A stretch of 64,000 nucleotides of DNA from Exiguobacterium sp018617385 (lineage in GTDB: Bacteria > Bacillota > Bacilli > Exiguobacteriales > Exiguobacteriaceae), in the NCBI RefSeq assembly GCF_018617385.1, contig NZ_JACSKA010000002.1:258125-322124 (forward strand). The letters are read 5' to 3'. How positions within the stretch are numbered: position 1 is the first letter of the stretch; each line of letters begins with the position of its first letter. The position numbers and the translations under genes were made by a program. The notes under the pieces were generated by a model. The model was not told the origin of the DNA. It searched no databases and saw only the letters and a list, made by a program, of their open reading frames with translations. Below are positions 1 to 7,992 of this stretch, in pieces.

Positions 1-47
1 GTCGACACCACTGCGAGTGGAACGAACTTCTTCATTGTCTTTTTCAT
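1..47 (-). CDS. N-terminus of an exported protein (partial)
   Basis: Only the first 15 codons lie in the window; the gene runs off the left edge. The start ATG (47-45) is preceded on the minus strand by a good GGGAGG ribosome-binding site. The visible residues begin with a Lys-rich stretch (MKKTMKKF) followed by hydrophobic residues, the opening of a Sec signal peptide or lipoprotein signal. Function cannot be told. Confidence 0.55.
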   Translation of the reverse strand, partial: MKKTMKKFVPLAVVS

Positions 48-166
48 CTAGTAAACCCTCCCGAATATGTACTACTCCTGTAGCCTAACGGACATTTGTA
101 AAGATACATTTTCAGAATGAATACAGCCCTGTATGGTTTTTGTAAATGCCGCCATTTCAACAACAT

Positions 167-191
167 AAAAAGCCTGACTCTCTCGTCAGGC
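167..191 (-). terminator. Rho-independent terminator after fusB-like gene
   Basis: Perfect 7-bp stem (172-178 with 185-191) and a six-base loop, followed on the minus strand by five T. The stem overlaps the stop codon of the fusB-like gene. Confidence 0.8.
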
Positions 192-836
192 CTGTAACGC
201 TGTATGAACAAAAGTATGCAAAGCCTCTTGGCTCGTGATGTGTTCGTTGCACGTCTTACTGTCGGCACATATATATGTGCCAATGGCTTTGTAATAGTCC
301 GGATTTTTCGCTTGTTTCGCTTTCGTGATCGTAACGCAGTACGTCACATCCGTGAACTGATTACAAAAGGCACATATATTTTTCTTCGTATTCGTGCTCG
401 GTTTACATGCGATGCCAACCAATTGACCTTCGTATTGGCAAATCATCAACTTTTGATTGGAACGTCCATCGTTCCAACCTAGATACGTGAGTCGTCCAAA
501 ATCAACATCGGATAACTCCGGTAAGCGAAGCTTCTTTTGTTTCGGGAACAAACTCTTCAGTTGCTCGGCAGAAATAACGGGAAATGGTTGAACCCATTCT
601 CGTAATCGTTGCATATATTCGTCGAACGCTTCGTTCGTCTGTAGCGTTGTGAACTGTAACAGTTTCAGTTGTTCAGTCGTTGCCTTAGGGAATGCATACA
701 TCACTTTCGCTTGTGCCAAGTCGATGACTGCTCGCAAGACAGAAGGCGGCAGGCTTTGCATTCGACTCTCTTTGACGAGCATCACTTGTTCTTTGATGAG
801 ATTATATTGTTCGTTTTGAATAAATGGATCTGACAT
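186..836 (-). CDS. FusB/FusC-type elongation factor G-binding protein
   Basis: 216-residue protein of the FusB family: a helical N-terminal domain and a C-terminal treble-clef zinc finger. The finger shows as C155-x2-C158 followed by C190 and C196. Family members bind EF-G and help release it from the ribosome; FusB and FusC of staphylococci thereby give fusidic acid resistance, while chromosomal relatives in Bacillales are housekeeping-type homologues. The length matches the family (about 213). Start ATG at 836 follows a purine-rich GGGGG tract. Single gene with its own terminator. Whether this copy protects against fusidic acid cannot be inferred from sequence. Confidence 0.85.
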   Translation of the reverse strand: MSDPFIQNEQYNLIKEQVMLVKESRMQSLPPSVLRAVIDLAQAKVMYAFPKATTEQLKLLQFTTLQTNEAFDEYMQRLREWVQPFPVISAEQLKSLFPKQKKLRLPELSDVDFGRLTYLGWNDGRSNQKLMICQYEGQLVGIACKPSTNTKKNICAFCNQFTDVTYCVTITKAKQAKNPDYYKAIGTYICADSKTCNEHITSQEALHTFVHTALQA

Positions 837-957
837 TTTGTCGCCCCCTTCCTTAATTCTCAGTTTACAGGAAACAATGCTTCCTTACTGTGTACACTTT
901 GATTAAGAAATATAGTCGACCTAAAAAGGCACGACTAGCGAACTAGTCGTACCTCCT

Positions 958-1227
958 TCATGTCGAGCGGTATACAATCTTTCGAATCGTATGCGTCGCC
1001 AAATGATAGGACTTGGCCAGATTTTCGATTCGCTCTCCATTCCGAAACGCTGCGCGTATGGCTTCGTTTCGTTCCTCAAGTAATTGTTTCCCACCGTTGA
1101 CCGTCCCCCATTTCCGTTTCGTGTCGGTCGGGGTCGGCACATATAGCGTTTCACCTTGTACGTATCGTTGCACCTCTTGCAACAATCGTTCTGGCAGAAT
1201 CTGTTGCGCATTGACGTACTTCATCAT
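958..1227 (-). CDS. CD3324 family HTH-like protein
   Basis: About 89 residues starting MMKYVNAQQILP; AAGGAG six bases before the ATG at 1227 selects this start over an upstream in-frame ATG. The sequence fits small Firmicutes proteins annotated CD3324 family: an N-terminal YVNAQ.ILP.ELL..VQ.YVQGE segment, a conserved KWG, then a C-terminal helix-turn-helix-like stretch ending RKIVY. They resemble DNA-binding domains, but I know of no assigned role. It stands alone on the minus strand, downstream of a 200-bp gap full of inverted repeats. Confidence 0.75.
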   Translation of the reverse strand: MMKYVNAQQILPERLLQEVQRYVQGETLYVPTPTDTKRKWGTVNGGKQLLEERNEAIRAAFRNGERIENLAKSYHLATHTIRKIVYRST

Positions 1228-1266
1228 ACCTCGCTCCTTATTGAATGAATCCAATCCGATAAGGGA

Positions 1267-1394
1267 GCAAAGCCAAATGGGTAACGTTAAATCAAGCGAT
1301 CAAGGTATTCGTTTCGCCCCATGCAAGTGATCGCCTTTCGTCCAAATGGCTTTGCATGAGTGCGTGAAGACCTAGAAAATCGAAGCCGATTTTC
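1267..1394. repeat. Nested inverted repeats in the gap before the CD3324 gene
   Basis: Three palindromic elements in 130 bp: an outer 9-bp pair (1267-1275 with 1347-1355), an inner 7-bp pair (1296-1302 with 1328-1334), and a separate perfect 8-bp hairpin with a four-base loop (1375-1382 with 1387-1394). None ends in a T-run, so a simple terminator is unlikely. They could form a structured leader RNA on the minus strand or be a palindromic repeat unit. Confidence 0.6.
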
Positions 1395-1397
1395 CAC
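1287..1397 (-). CDS. Possible 36-residue basic peptide
   Basis: A short frame opens with GTG at 1397, nine bases after a strong AAAGGAGG (1414-1407), and ends TAA at 1287. The product would be very basic, rich in Arg and Ser. It lies within the inverted-repeat cluster, and a second frame is also open through the same stretch, so coding is uncertain. The ribosome-binding site is the main support. It could instead be a structured RNA or the edge of a repeat element. Confidence 0.3.
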   Translation of the reverse strand: MENRLRFSRSSRTHAKPFGRKAITCMGRNEYLDRLI

Positions 1398-1469
1398 GGG
1401 TATGCGCCTCCTTTGCGATGTGTCGTTCTTTCGATTATACCGAATTCAATGAATCGACAAAAGGGCGAC

Positions 1470-4244
1470 TCAGCCGTTCTTCATACTGAATTCATCTGCG
1501 AGCGTGAAGGACACGTCCTTCACTTCTAGACCGCTCAGTGCGAAATAGAGTTGGAGATAATTATGTTGGTTCAAGAAAAAGACCTGTTTCGTCTGCGTCA
1601 CCCATTCTCCGTCCGTCCCATTAAACGTGAACGTCGCACCCGGGATATTGTTCGCAAACAACGTCACCGGCATCTGCGCCAACTCTCCGGCGTTCGAACG
1701 AGCCGTCAACGTGATATCGTACGTCCCCGTTTGGTCGACCGAGATGGCGAAGACGTGTGTATTTCCGGTCGAGGTATCGATTCCTGACAAATCCACATGT
1801 TCCCCGTTTTCGAGATGTTGATAGTCCAACTCGAATGCATCCTGTTGGTTCGTCTCATCTTCAAAGCCGAGCACCTCGACCGAACCGTCATGAATCCCGA
1901 GAAGACGCTCCATCGCCGGTGATTTCAAGATGAACGTACAAATGTTCCGCGCGCTCCGCAACAACTCGGCTCGTGTCACCACGCCTTCTTCGAGCGATGC
2001 CATCGTATTATCCTCGAACGAGTTGAGGTCCGGGCGGTCGACGACCATGTACAAGTCGTTTTGTGAGCGAACCATCGCTGCCGTATTTTGACGGTTGGCC
2101 GACTCATCCTCACGGAAGTTCACTTTTGCCCACCAGTCTGTCATGACGATGCCGTCAAAGCCCCACTCGTCCCGTAAGATACGCGTGTTTTGATCATATA
2201 GACCTGCCGTCCAGATGCCGTTGACCGCTCCATATGTCGTCATGATGGACGATGCGCGTCCTTCTTTCACCGCCATCTCGAACCCTTTCAAATAAATCTC
2301 GCGTAACGCCCGCTCCGAGACGACCGAGTCGATATCGTGACGATGCGCCTCTTGGTTGTTGGCGCTGAAGTGTTTGAGCGTTCCCGTCACCCCGACACGA
2401 TGCATGCCGTTCAATTGAGCGACTGCCATCTTCCCAGTCACATGTGGGTCTTCTGAGAAATACTCGAAGTTCCGTCCGTTCAACGGGTTGCGATGAATGT
2501 TCATCCCGGGTCCGAGCAACGTATCGACCCGGTTTTTCCGCATCTCGAGCCCTGTCATCTCGAACAAGTCTTCGACGAGATCGACGTTGAACGTGGACGC
2601 CAACAGTGTCCCGTTCGGAAGCGCGAACGCCTTCGTCCCGATATCCATACGAATGCCTGACGGACCGTCGGCACAACACGCTGCTGGAATCCCGAGTTCG
2701 TTCAATCGGTCGGACACCCCACCAAACGCAGCTGCCGTACCCGGTGTGACGCGTGGTGAATTCATCCCTTGTCCGCGGACAATCGCAGCCAAATCTTCAT
2801 CCGTCAATTGATCCAAGAATGTGTCGAGTGACGCCTTTCCATGATACACATCACTCAATTTGATGCCTTGGTCATCTGTGAAAGGTCGCGTCTCAGGACG
2901 TTCTTCCAAATAGCGCGTCTCCACGTCAACGGCACGAAGCGGTGTCGACTCATAAGCCACTTCCAATCCTCGTTCGTCTTGAATCGGTTTCATCCGTTCG
3001 AACGGGAGGACGGGTGCCATATTTTCACTTAACGTCTCAAGGACACGTTGCTCCTGTTGCTCGACTTCGAGAGCGAGTGTAGCCGAACGCACATCCGTTC
3101 CGGCATATAAGCGATATGTCCCCGCCTCTAGAACGAAGCTCGATTCATGCCCCGTCACGCCAGAGTCGTCGTAGCTCGCAAAGTCAGTCATGTGGACGTT
3201 AAACGAAAGCGTTTGTCGCTCACCCGGTTCAAGAAGCAAGGTTTTCTCAAACGCCACCAATGACCGGAGCGGATTTCCGAGTTTTCCTTGCGGTTTCTCG
3301 ACGTAGAGCTGGACGACTTCTTTCCCGTCACAACCTCCCGTGTTCGTCACTTCTACCTCAACCGTTAAAACGCCATCTACTTCTGCCGTACGCTTCACTT
3401 CCGTATTGAACGTCGTGTAAGACAGTCCGAATCCGAACGGGTATAAAACGTCATCTTTCGCGAACGTCTCGAAGTAGCGGTAACCGACATAGATATCTTC
3501 CTGATAAATTCCTTTATCCGCGTGACCGAAGTTCTTCGTCGACGGATAATCCTCGATGGATCGGGCAATCGTATCCGTCAGTTTCCCGGAAGGACTCACG
3601 TCTCCGACGAGCACGTCGACGAGTCCTTTTCCACCTTCCATCCCACCTTGCCATGCATAAAGGATGGCACTCGGCTCCTTCGCCCACTTCATGTCGATGA
3701 TGTTCCCAACGTTCAACACGACGACCGTCTTGTCGAAGCGTTTCGTCACGCGCTCGATCATCGCGTGTTCGATATCCGTCAATAAGTAACTACCCGGATC
3801 AGCCGTGTTGTCACGGTCTTCTCCTGCCGTACGTCCAATCATGATGAGGGCGACATCCGATTCTTGTGCCGCCTGTTCGACGAGCTCGTCCGTTACGTCC
3901 ATCTCTTGTTGCGACCACGGTTCACCGGCCCAACCGACACCTTGGTCGAACGGATTCTCCTTCACCCATTCCTCATACGTCGCATAGAGTGATTCATTGA
4001 TGTGAATGTCTGGGCGCTCGCGTAGTGCCTCAAGCGGTGTCGTGACGTGCCCGACGTTCACCATCCCACCGGATCCCGTACCACTCTTATAGTAATGGAA
4101 CTGGCTACGACCAAATACGGCTAGCTTCGTTTCAGGCTGTAACGGGAGGGTCTTCTGTTCGTTTTTAACTAATACGACGCCTTCCGCGACCGCTTGACGT
4201 GCCAATTCCTCATAACGAGTCCAATCCAATGTGTACTGTTTCAT
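1470..4244 (-). CDS. Glycoside hydrolase family 3 beta-glucosidase, inverted domain order
   Basis: 924 residues. The GH3 domains appear in reversed order: the alpha/beta sandwich domain comes first (about residues 15-270), then a fibronectin-III-like domain (about 300-395), then the catalytic TIM barrel (about 480-790), then a beta-rich C-terminal module resembling a carbohydrate-binding domain. Barrel motifs include DGPSGIR, the KHF.ANNQE loop and VMTDWW, where Asp703 is the expected nucleophile. Reversed GH3 enzymes are known, for example from Ruminococcus and Butyrivibrio. There is no signal peptide, so it should act on imported beta-glucosides. Its ATG overlaps the esterase stop by four bases (ATGA), implying translational coupling. 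Confidence 0.9.
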   Translation of the reverse strand: MKQYTLDWTRYEELARQAVAEGVVLVKNEQKTLPLQPETKLAVFGRSQFHYYKSGTGSGGMVNVGHVTTPLEALRERPDIHINESLYATYEEWVKENPFDQGVGWAGEPWSQQEMDVTDELVEQAAQESDVALIMIGRTAGEDRDNTADPGSYLLTDIEHAMIERVTKRFDKTVVVLNVGNIIDMKWAKEPSAILYAWQGGMEGGKGLVDVLVGDVSPSGKLTDTIARSIEDYPSTKNFGHADKGIYQEDIYVGYRYFETFAKDDVLYPFGFGLSYTTFNTEVKRTAEVDGVLTVEVEVTNTGGCDGKEVVQLYVEKPQGKLGNPLRSLVAFEKTLLLEPGERQTLSFNVHMTDFASYDDSGVTGHESSFVLEAGTYRLYAGTDVRSATLALEVEQQEQRVLETLSENMAPVLPFERMKPIQDERGLEVAYESTPLRAVDVETRYLEERPETRPFTDDQGIKLSDVYHGKASLDTFLDQLTDEDLAAIVRGQGMNSPRVTPGTAAAFGGVSDRLNELGIPAACCADGPSGIRMDIGTKAFALPNGTLLASTFNVDLVEDLFEMTGLEMRKNRVDTLLGPGMNIHRNPLNGRNFEYFSEDPHVTGKMAVAQLNGMHRVGVTGTLKHFSANNQEAHRHDIDSVVSERALREIYLKGFEMAVKEGRASSIMTTYGAVNGIWTAGLYDQNTRILRDEWGFDGIVMTDWWAKVNFREDESANRQNTAAMVRSQNDLYMVVDRPDLNSFEDNTMASLEEGVVTRAELLRSARNICTFILKSPAMERLLGIHDGSVEVLGFEDETNQQDAFELDYQHLENGEHVDLSGIDTSTGNTHVFAISVDQTGTYDITLTARSNAGELAQMPVTLFANNIPGATFTFNGTDGEWVTQTKQVFFLNQHNYLQLYFALSGLEVKDVSFTLADEFSMKNG

Positions 4245-5317
4245 TTCGTCAGCTCCTTTAGTCCTTTTGCGATTTCATTCATGCAATCTTCTGCCTGTGG
4301 ATAGTCTCCCAACTTGTCCATGAAGGCATGGTCCATCCCACGATATTGAACGAGTCGTGTTGGAACGCCCGCTCCTGAAAGTTTCCGCGCATACGCTTCT
4401 CCTTCAAGTCGTAAGTAATCGTACTCGGCCGTCACAATCAAAGTCGGTGGTAAACTCGAGAGATCGTCTGCGAATAATGGTGATACGAGTGGATGCGTGA
4501 CATCCGCCATTCCTTGAAGATAGAGGTCATTAAAAAATGAGTCCGCATCGGCGAGCGAAAGCACGACACCTCGAACCAGGTCGTGATGGTGTGAGATATC
4601 ATAAGCATCGAGCGCCCATTTAAAATCATCTGTCGGAATTGATCCCAGATTGACGACAGGATAGACGAGTGCTTGATAACAAATGCGCCCCTCCCCTCGT
4701 TCTTGTTCCATCAGACAGCAAGCCGTTGCCAAATTTCCTCCGGCACTGTCTCCGGCGACGCCGATTCGGTCTTTGAGGATGTTCAACTCATTCGAATGTG
4801 CGTGTACCCATTCAAAGGCGCCGTAACAGTCATTCAATCCGGCCGGGAACGGATGCTCCGGGGCAAGACGATAATCGACGGAGATGACGACCGCGTTCGC
4901 CCGTTCCGAAAGCAATTTACAAGGATTCTCGACCGTATCGAGCGTTCCGCCGAAGAACCCGCCACCATGGAAGAAGAGGATGACTGGGATGGCTTCAGTA
5001 TGACTCGGACGATACAGACGGACCGGAATATCCCCGTCCTCACTAGGAATCATGAGATACTCCGTTTTGATGTCAGTCGTCGTCCGATCCTGATTCGGCC
5101 AACCCATGCTGTCACGTGCAGACTCGAGGTCAAATGCTGTATCCGGTTCATCGTGTGAAGAATGATTTGCGGTCAGCGTCGCAAAAACGCGTGGATCAAG
5201 GTCACCGGTACGGTCTGCATCCGGTATGGGTTTGATGACGGTTTCGAGGTGGTTCGCGTGCGTTCGATATTGGCTTTCTTGAAGGTGTTGGACGAGATAT
5301 TTATAATCGGATTCCAT
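4241..5317 (-). CDS. Alpha/beta hydrolase, HSL-family esterase
   Basis: 358 residues. The oxyanion-hole motif HGGGF and nucleophile motif GDSAGG are those of hormone-sensitive-lipase family esterases. The acid (near EYDYLR) and the His (DHAF) complete the expected catalytic triad near the C-terminus. No signal peptide, so a cytoplasmic carboxylesterase. It is the first gene of a two-gene operon with the GH3 glycosidase, which suggests deacylation of an esterified plant oligosaccharide or glycoside before or after hydrolysis. That role is inference from the pairing; the substrate is unknown. Confidence 0.88.
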   Translation of the reverse strand: MESDYKYLVQHLQESQYRTHANHLETVIKPIPDADRTGDLDPRVFATLTANHSSHDEPDTAFDLESARDSMGWPNQDRTTTDIKTEYLMIPSEDGDIPVRLYRPSHTEAIPVILFFHGGGFFGGTLDTVENPCKLLSERANAVVISVDYRLAPEHPFPAGLNDCYGAFEWVHAHSNELNILKDRIGVAGDSAGGNLATACCLMEQERGEGRICYQALVYPVVNLGSIPTDDFKWALDAYDISHHHDLVRGVVLSLADADSFFNDLYLQGMADVTHPLVSPLFADDLSSLPPTLIVTAEYDYLRLEGEAYARKLSGAGVPTRLVQYRGMDHAFMDKLGDYPQAEDCMNEIAKGLKELTK

Positions 5318-5437
5318 TATGTAAGCCCCTTTCTTTCAATGTTTCTGAACCTATTAAAATATTGTTGTTGGGCAAAGTTGTATATCGGCTCATCGCATGA
5401 TACGTTGTTGGAACAGATCACTAAAGGAGTGTTATTG

Positions 5438-5809
5438 ATGTACAACTGCGTTAGCTGCAACAAACAATTAACAGAACATGAAATCATCCATACAGATGAA
5501 CTTGGTCACTTTGGTGATCCAATCAAACAGTATTGTGATTCTTGTTTTATTGAGGGAGCAAAAATCGGTTTTCACAAGTTGGAGATTGGTTGCTGTACAG
5601 CATGCCAACAACCGTTAGTTTTACAATTTGATAAGGAAGAAACCGCTAGCCTGGCTCGCGAAGATAAAACGGTTCATTACATATGCCCTCAATTGCTAGA
5701 AGCGTATCAACAACAAAATGAAGAGCTGATCGAACAGTTAGAAGATGTTCATGACCAGTTTATTTTTTATGTGATTCAACCCGACCCGACGCTGCCTGAC
5801 TTCGGATAA
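5438..5809 (+). CDS. Cysteine-rich, zinc-ribbon-like hypothetical protein
   Basis: 123 residues. ATG at 5438 is chosen because AAAGGAG lies eight bases upstream; the open frame extends further 5' without support. Two CxxC pairs near the N-terminus (CVSC and CDSC) and a further CCTAC plus a lone Cys later suggest one or two zinc-binding knuckles. The C-terminus is acidic and rich in Gln and Glu. Base composition is more AT-rich than the neighbours. It is divergent from the esterase and upstream of dbpA. I do not recognise a family and assign no function. Confidence 0.7.
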   Translation: MYNCVSCNKQLTEHEIIHTDELGHFGDPIKQYCDSCFIEGAKIGFHKLEIGCCTACQQPLVLQFDKEETASLAREDKTVHYICPQLLEAYQQQNEELIEQLEDVHDQFIFYVIQPDPTLPDFG

Positions 5810-5918
5810 TGGATTCTCATTCGCTTTCCTACCGTCTTTCGGTCTATAATGGACTGTATTGCAAATAGACATTGAAATTTTCTGAAGCAGAAGTTTTCAC
5901 GAAAGAATGAGGTTACCC

Positions 5919-7364
5919 ATGAACAAACAGCAATTCACTGATTATCGCCTGAGCGACGAGATCACGCGCGCGCTAGGCATTATGAAATACGAATCACCGA
6001 CTGAGGTACAACAGCAGGTCATCCCGCGCGCGCTCGAGCGCGAAGACTTGATCGTCAAAGCACAGACGGGAAGCGGAAAGACAGCTGCTTTCGGGATTCC
6101 GGTCATCGAGCTCATCGACTGGGCCGAAAATAAACCCCAAGTGCTCGTCTTGACACCGACACGCGAACTCGCTGTCCAAGTACGGGAAGACATGACGAAC
6201 ATCGGACGTTTTAAACGAATCAAAGCGACTGCCGTCTACGGAAAAGAACCGTTTTCGAAACAACGTGAAGAGTTGAAACAAAAGACACATATCGTCGTCG
6301 GTACGCCAGGTCGCGTCATGGACCATATCGAGCGTGAGACCCTCTCACTCGACCGCGTCGAATACTTGATCATCGATGAGGCGGACGAGATGCTCAATCG
6401 TGGCTTCCTCGCCGACGTTGAGAAGATTCTTCAACAGTTACCGAAAGACCGCGTCACGATGGTCTTCTCCGCAACATTCCCACAAGATATCGAACGTCTC
6501 TGCCAGAAGCATATGAATGCTCCCGCACGTGTCGCGATCGAATCGACCGGCATGACCGCTTCGACAATCGAGCACCGCCTCCTACCGGTTCAACGGAACG
6601 AGAAACTGGCTGTGCTTCAAGACATCACGGTCGTCGAGAACCCGGACAGCTGTATGATTTTCTGCCGTACAAAAGAGAACGTCGACACGGTGTACGCCGA
6701 GCTCGACAAAGCCGGTTACTCGGCTGAACGACTTCACGGCGGACTCGAGCAAGAGGATCGTTTCGCCGTCATGAACGGATTCAAGATGGGTAACTTCCGC
6801 TACCTCGTGGCGACAGACGTCGCAGCACGTGGAATCGATGTCGACAACGTCGAGCTCGTCATCAACTATGACGTTCCTGTCGAAAAGGAAAGTTACGTGC
6901 ACCGTACAGGTCGTACCGGACGTGCCGGCAAACAAGGAACAGCGATCACGCTCATGACCCGTCAGGAAGAACGTCTCATAGGAGCGATCGAATCATACGT
7001 TCAATTTGAGATTCCGATGATCGATGCGCCGACAGAAGCAGAAGTTGCGGCTAACCAAGATGCCTTTGAGCAGAAGTTGAGCGGACGACGCGTCGTTCGA
7101 AACAACAAGACAGCCCGTATTAACCAGGACATCATGAAGCTTCACTTCAGTGGCGGGAAGAAGAAAAAACTTCGCGCCGTCGACTTCGTCGGAACAATCG
7201 CCAAAATCCCTGGCGTATCCGCTGACGACATCGGAATCATCACAATCAATGATCAGATGACATACGTCGATATTTTGAACGGAAAAGGTTCGATCGTCCT
7301 TCAAGCGATGGAGACGACGCCGGTCAAAGGGAAGAAACTCAAAGTAAGCAAAGCGCGTAAATAA
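5919..7364 (+). CDS. dbpA: DEAD-box RNA helicase DbpA (YxiN type)
   Basis: 481 residues from the ATG at 5919, preceded by GAGG; an in-frame ATG 12 bases upstream has no spacing for a ribosome-binding site. All DEAD-box motifs are visible: the Q motif, AQTGSGKT, PTRELA, TPGR, DEAD, SAT, and HRTGRTGRAG. The last 75 residues form the DbpA RNA-binding domain, which in B. subtilis YxiN recognises hairpin 92 of 23S rRNA. It therefore probably acts in 50S subunit assembly. Monocistronic, with a terminator directly downstream. Confidence 0.93.
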   Translation: MNKQQFTDYRLSDEITRALGIMKYESPTEVQQQVIPRALEREDLIVKAQTGSGKTAAFGIPVIELIDWAENKPQVLVLTPTRELAVQVREDMTNIGRFKRIKATAVYGKEPFSKQREELKQKTHIVVGTPGRVMDHIERETLSLDRVEYLIIDEADEMLNRGFLADVEKILQQLPKDRVTMVFSATFPQDIERLCQKHMNAPARVAIESTGMTASTIEHRLLPVQRNEKLAVLQDITVVENPDSCMIFCRTKENVDTVYAELDKAGYSAERLHGGLEQEDRFAVMNGFKMGNFRYLVATDVAARGIDVDNVELVINYDVPVEKESYVHRTGRTGRAGKQGTAITLMTRQEERLIGAIESYVQFEIPMIDAPTEAEVAANQDAFEQKLSGRRVVRNNKTARINQDIMKLHFSGGKKKKLRAVDFVGTIAKIPGVSADDIGIITINDQMTYVDILNGKGSIVLQAMETTPVKGKKLKVSKARK

Positions 7365-7375
7365 TACAACTCTAG

Positions 7376-7408
7376 CCTCAAAGATGATATTCGTCTTTGA
7401 GGTTTTTT
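7376..7408 (+). terminator. Terminator of dbpA
   Basis: Perfect 9-bp stem (7376-7384 with 7394-7402), nine-base loop, then six T. Confidence 0.9.
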
Positions 7409-7424
7409 GTTGTTTCACAAATTC

Positions 7425-7438
7425 CGAAAGCGCTTTCG
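7425..7438. promoter_or_regulatory. Cre-like palindrome 1
   Basis: Perfect 14-bp palindrome CGAAAGCGCTTTCG, close to the CcpA operator (cre) consensus. It lies between two convergent genes and so has no obvious promoter to control. Confidence 0.4.
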
Positions 7439-7465
7439 ATAAACACTAAAAAAATATGGCTTTTA

Positions 7466-7477
7466 GAAAACGTTTTC
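7466..7477. promoter_or_regulatory. Cre-like palindrome 2
   Basis: Perfect 12-bp palindrome GAAAACGTTTTC, again cre-like, 27 bp after the first. The pair in one intergenic gap is unlikely to be chance, but its target is unclear. Confidence 0.4.
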
Positions 7478-7531
7478 ACCTGCATCATACCTGTATCAAA
7501 GTTTGAATTCAACCTTCCTCACTTGATTGTC

Positions 7532-7563
7532 AAAAAAGAGCCCAAGGTTTAAGCCTTGGACCC
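7532..7563 (-). terminator. Terminator of the two-gene DUF4317 unit
   Basis: On the minus strand an 8-bp GC-rich stem (one G-T pair) is followed by a run of six T (plus-strand A at 7532-7537). It lies directly after the stop of the small membrane protein gene. Confidence 0.8.
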
Positions 7564-7564
7564 T

Positions 7565-7978
7565 TCACTTGAATCGAAAATCTTGAACGTTCCCTGTGAA
7601 TCCCGAGATCGACACGTCATTCTTTTCATCGACGCGATAATAATATTCTGCGTTCGGTTCATTTGAAAACGTGACATAAATAGTATACGGATTAGTGTGT
7701 TCGAAACCATCCGCGCGAAATGGGATTGTTCTTATACTGTATGTTTCGTCCGGATACTGCTCAGCGAGATACATTTCAACAAGTTTTCTGTCTTCTGCCA
7801 CCTTCTCTGCGATAAGGACAGGACGTGAAAGATAGAACGTACCGTACGTCATAACAATCAGCAATGCAACGCCAACCATACCGAGTCTCCATTTCCCACG
7901 CAATGTTAGCGCAAGTAATAGTGGGATGGCAACCAGGATGAAAAATGCAACATATTCAATCAACTCGATCGGATGCAT
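7565..7978 (-). CDS. Small membrane protein, function unknown
   Basis: 137 residues. Two hydrophobic segments (about residues 5-25 and 32-50) are followed by a soluble domain rich in Tyr and charged residues (IYVTFSNEP, AEYYYRVDE). The arrangement resembles small Firmicutes DUF3139-type proteins, but I cannot confirm that. Starts 14 bases after the DUF4317 gene, so probably co-transcribed. The C-terminal domain should lie on one membrane face, possibly outside. No function assigned. Confidence 0.65.
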   Translation of the reverse strand: MHPIELIEYVAFFILVAIPLLLALTLRGKWRLGMVGVALLIVMTYGTFYLSRPVLIAEKVAEDRKLVEMYLAEQYPDETYSIRTIPFRADGFEHTNPYTIYVTFSNEPNAEYYYRVDEKNDVSISGFTGNVQDFRFK

Positions 7979-7992
7979 CGATTTTCCCCCAA

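Noticed and set aside
1013..1330. Plus-strand 105-residue open frame opposite the CD3324 gene
   Set aside because: No ribosome-binding site and basic low-complexity composition; it is an antisense shadow.
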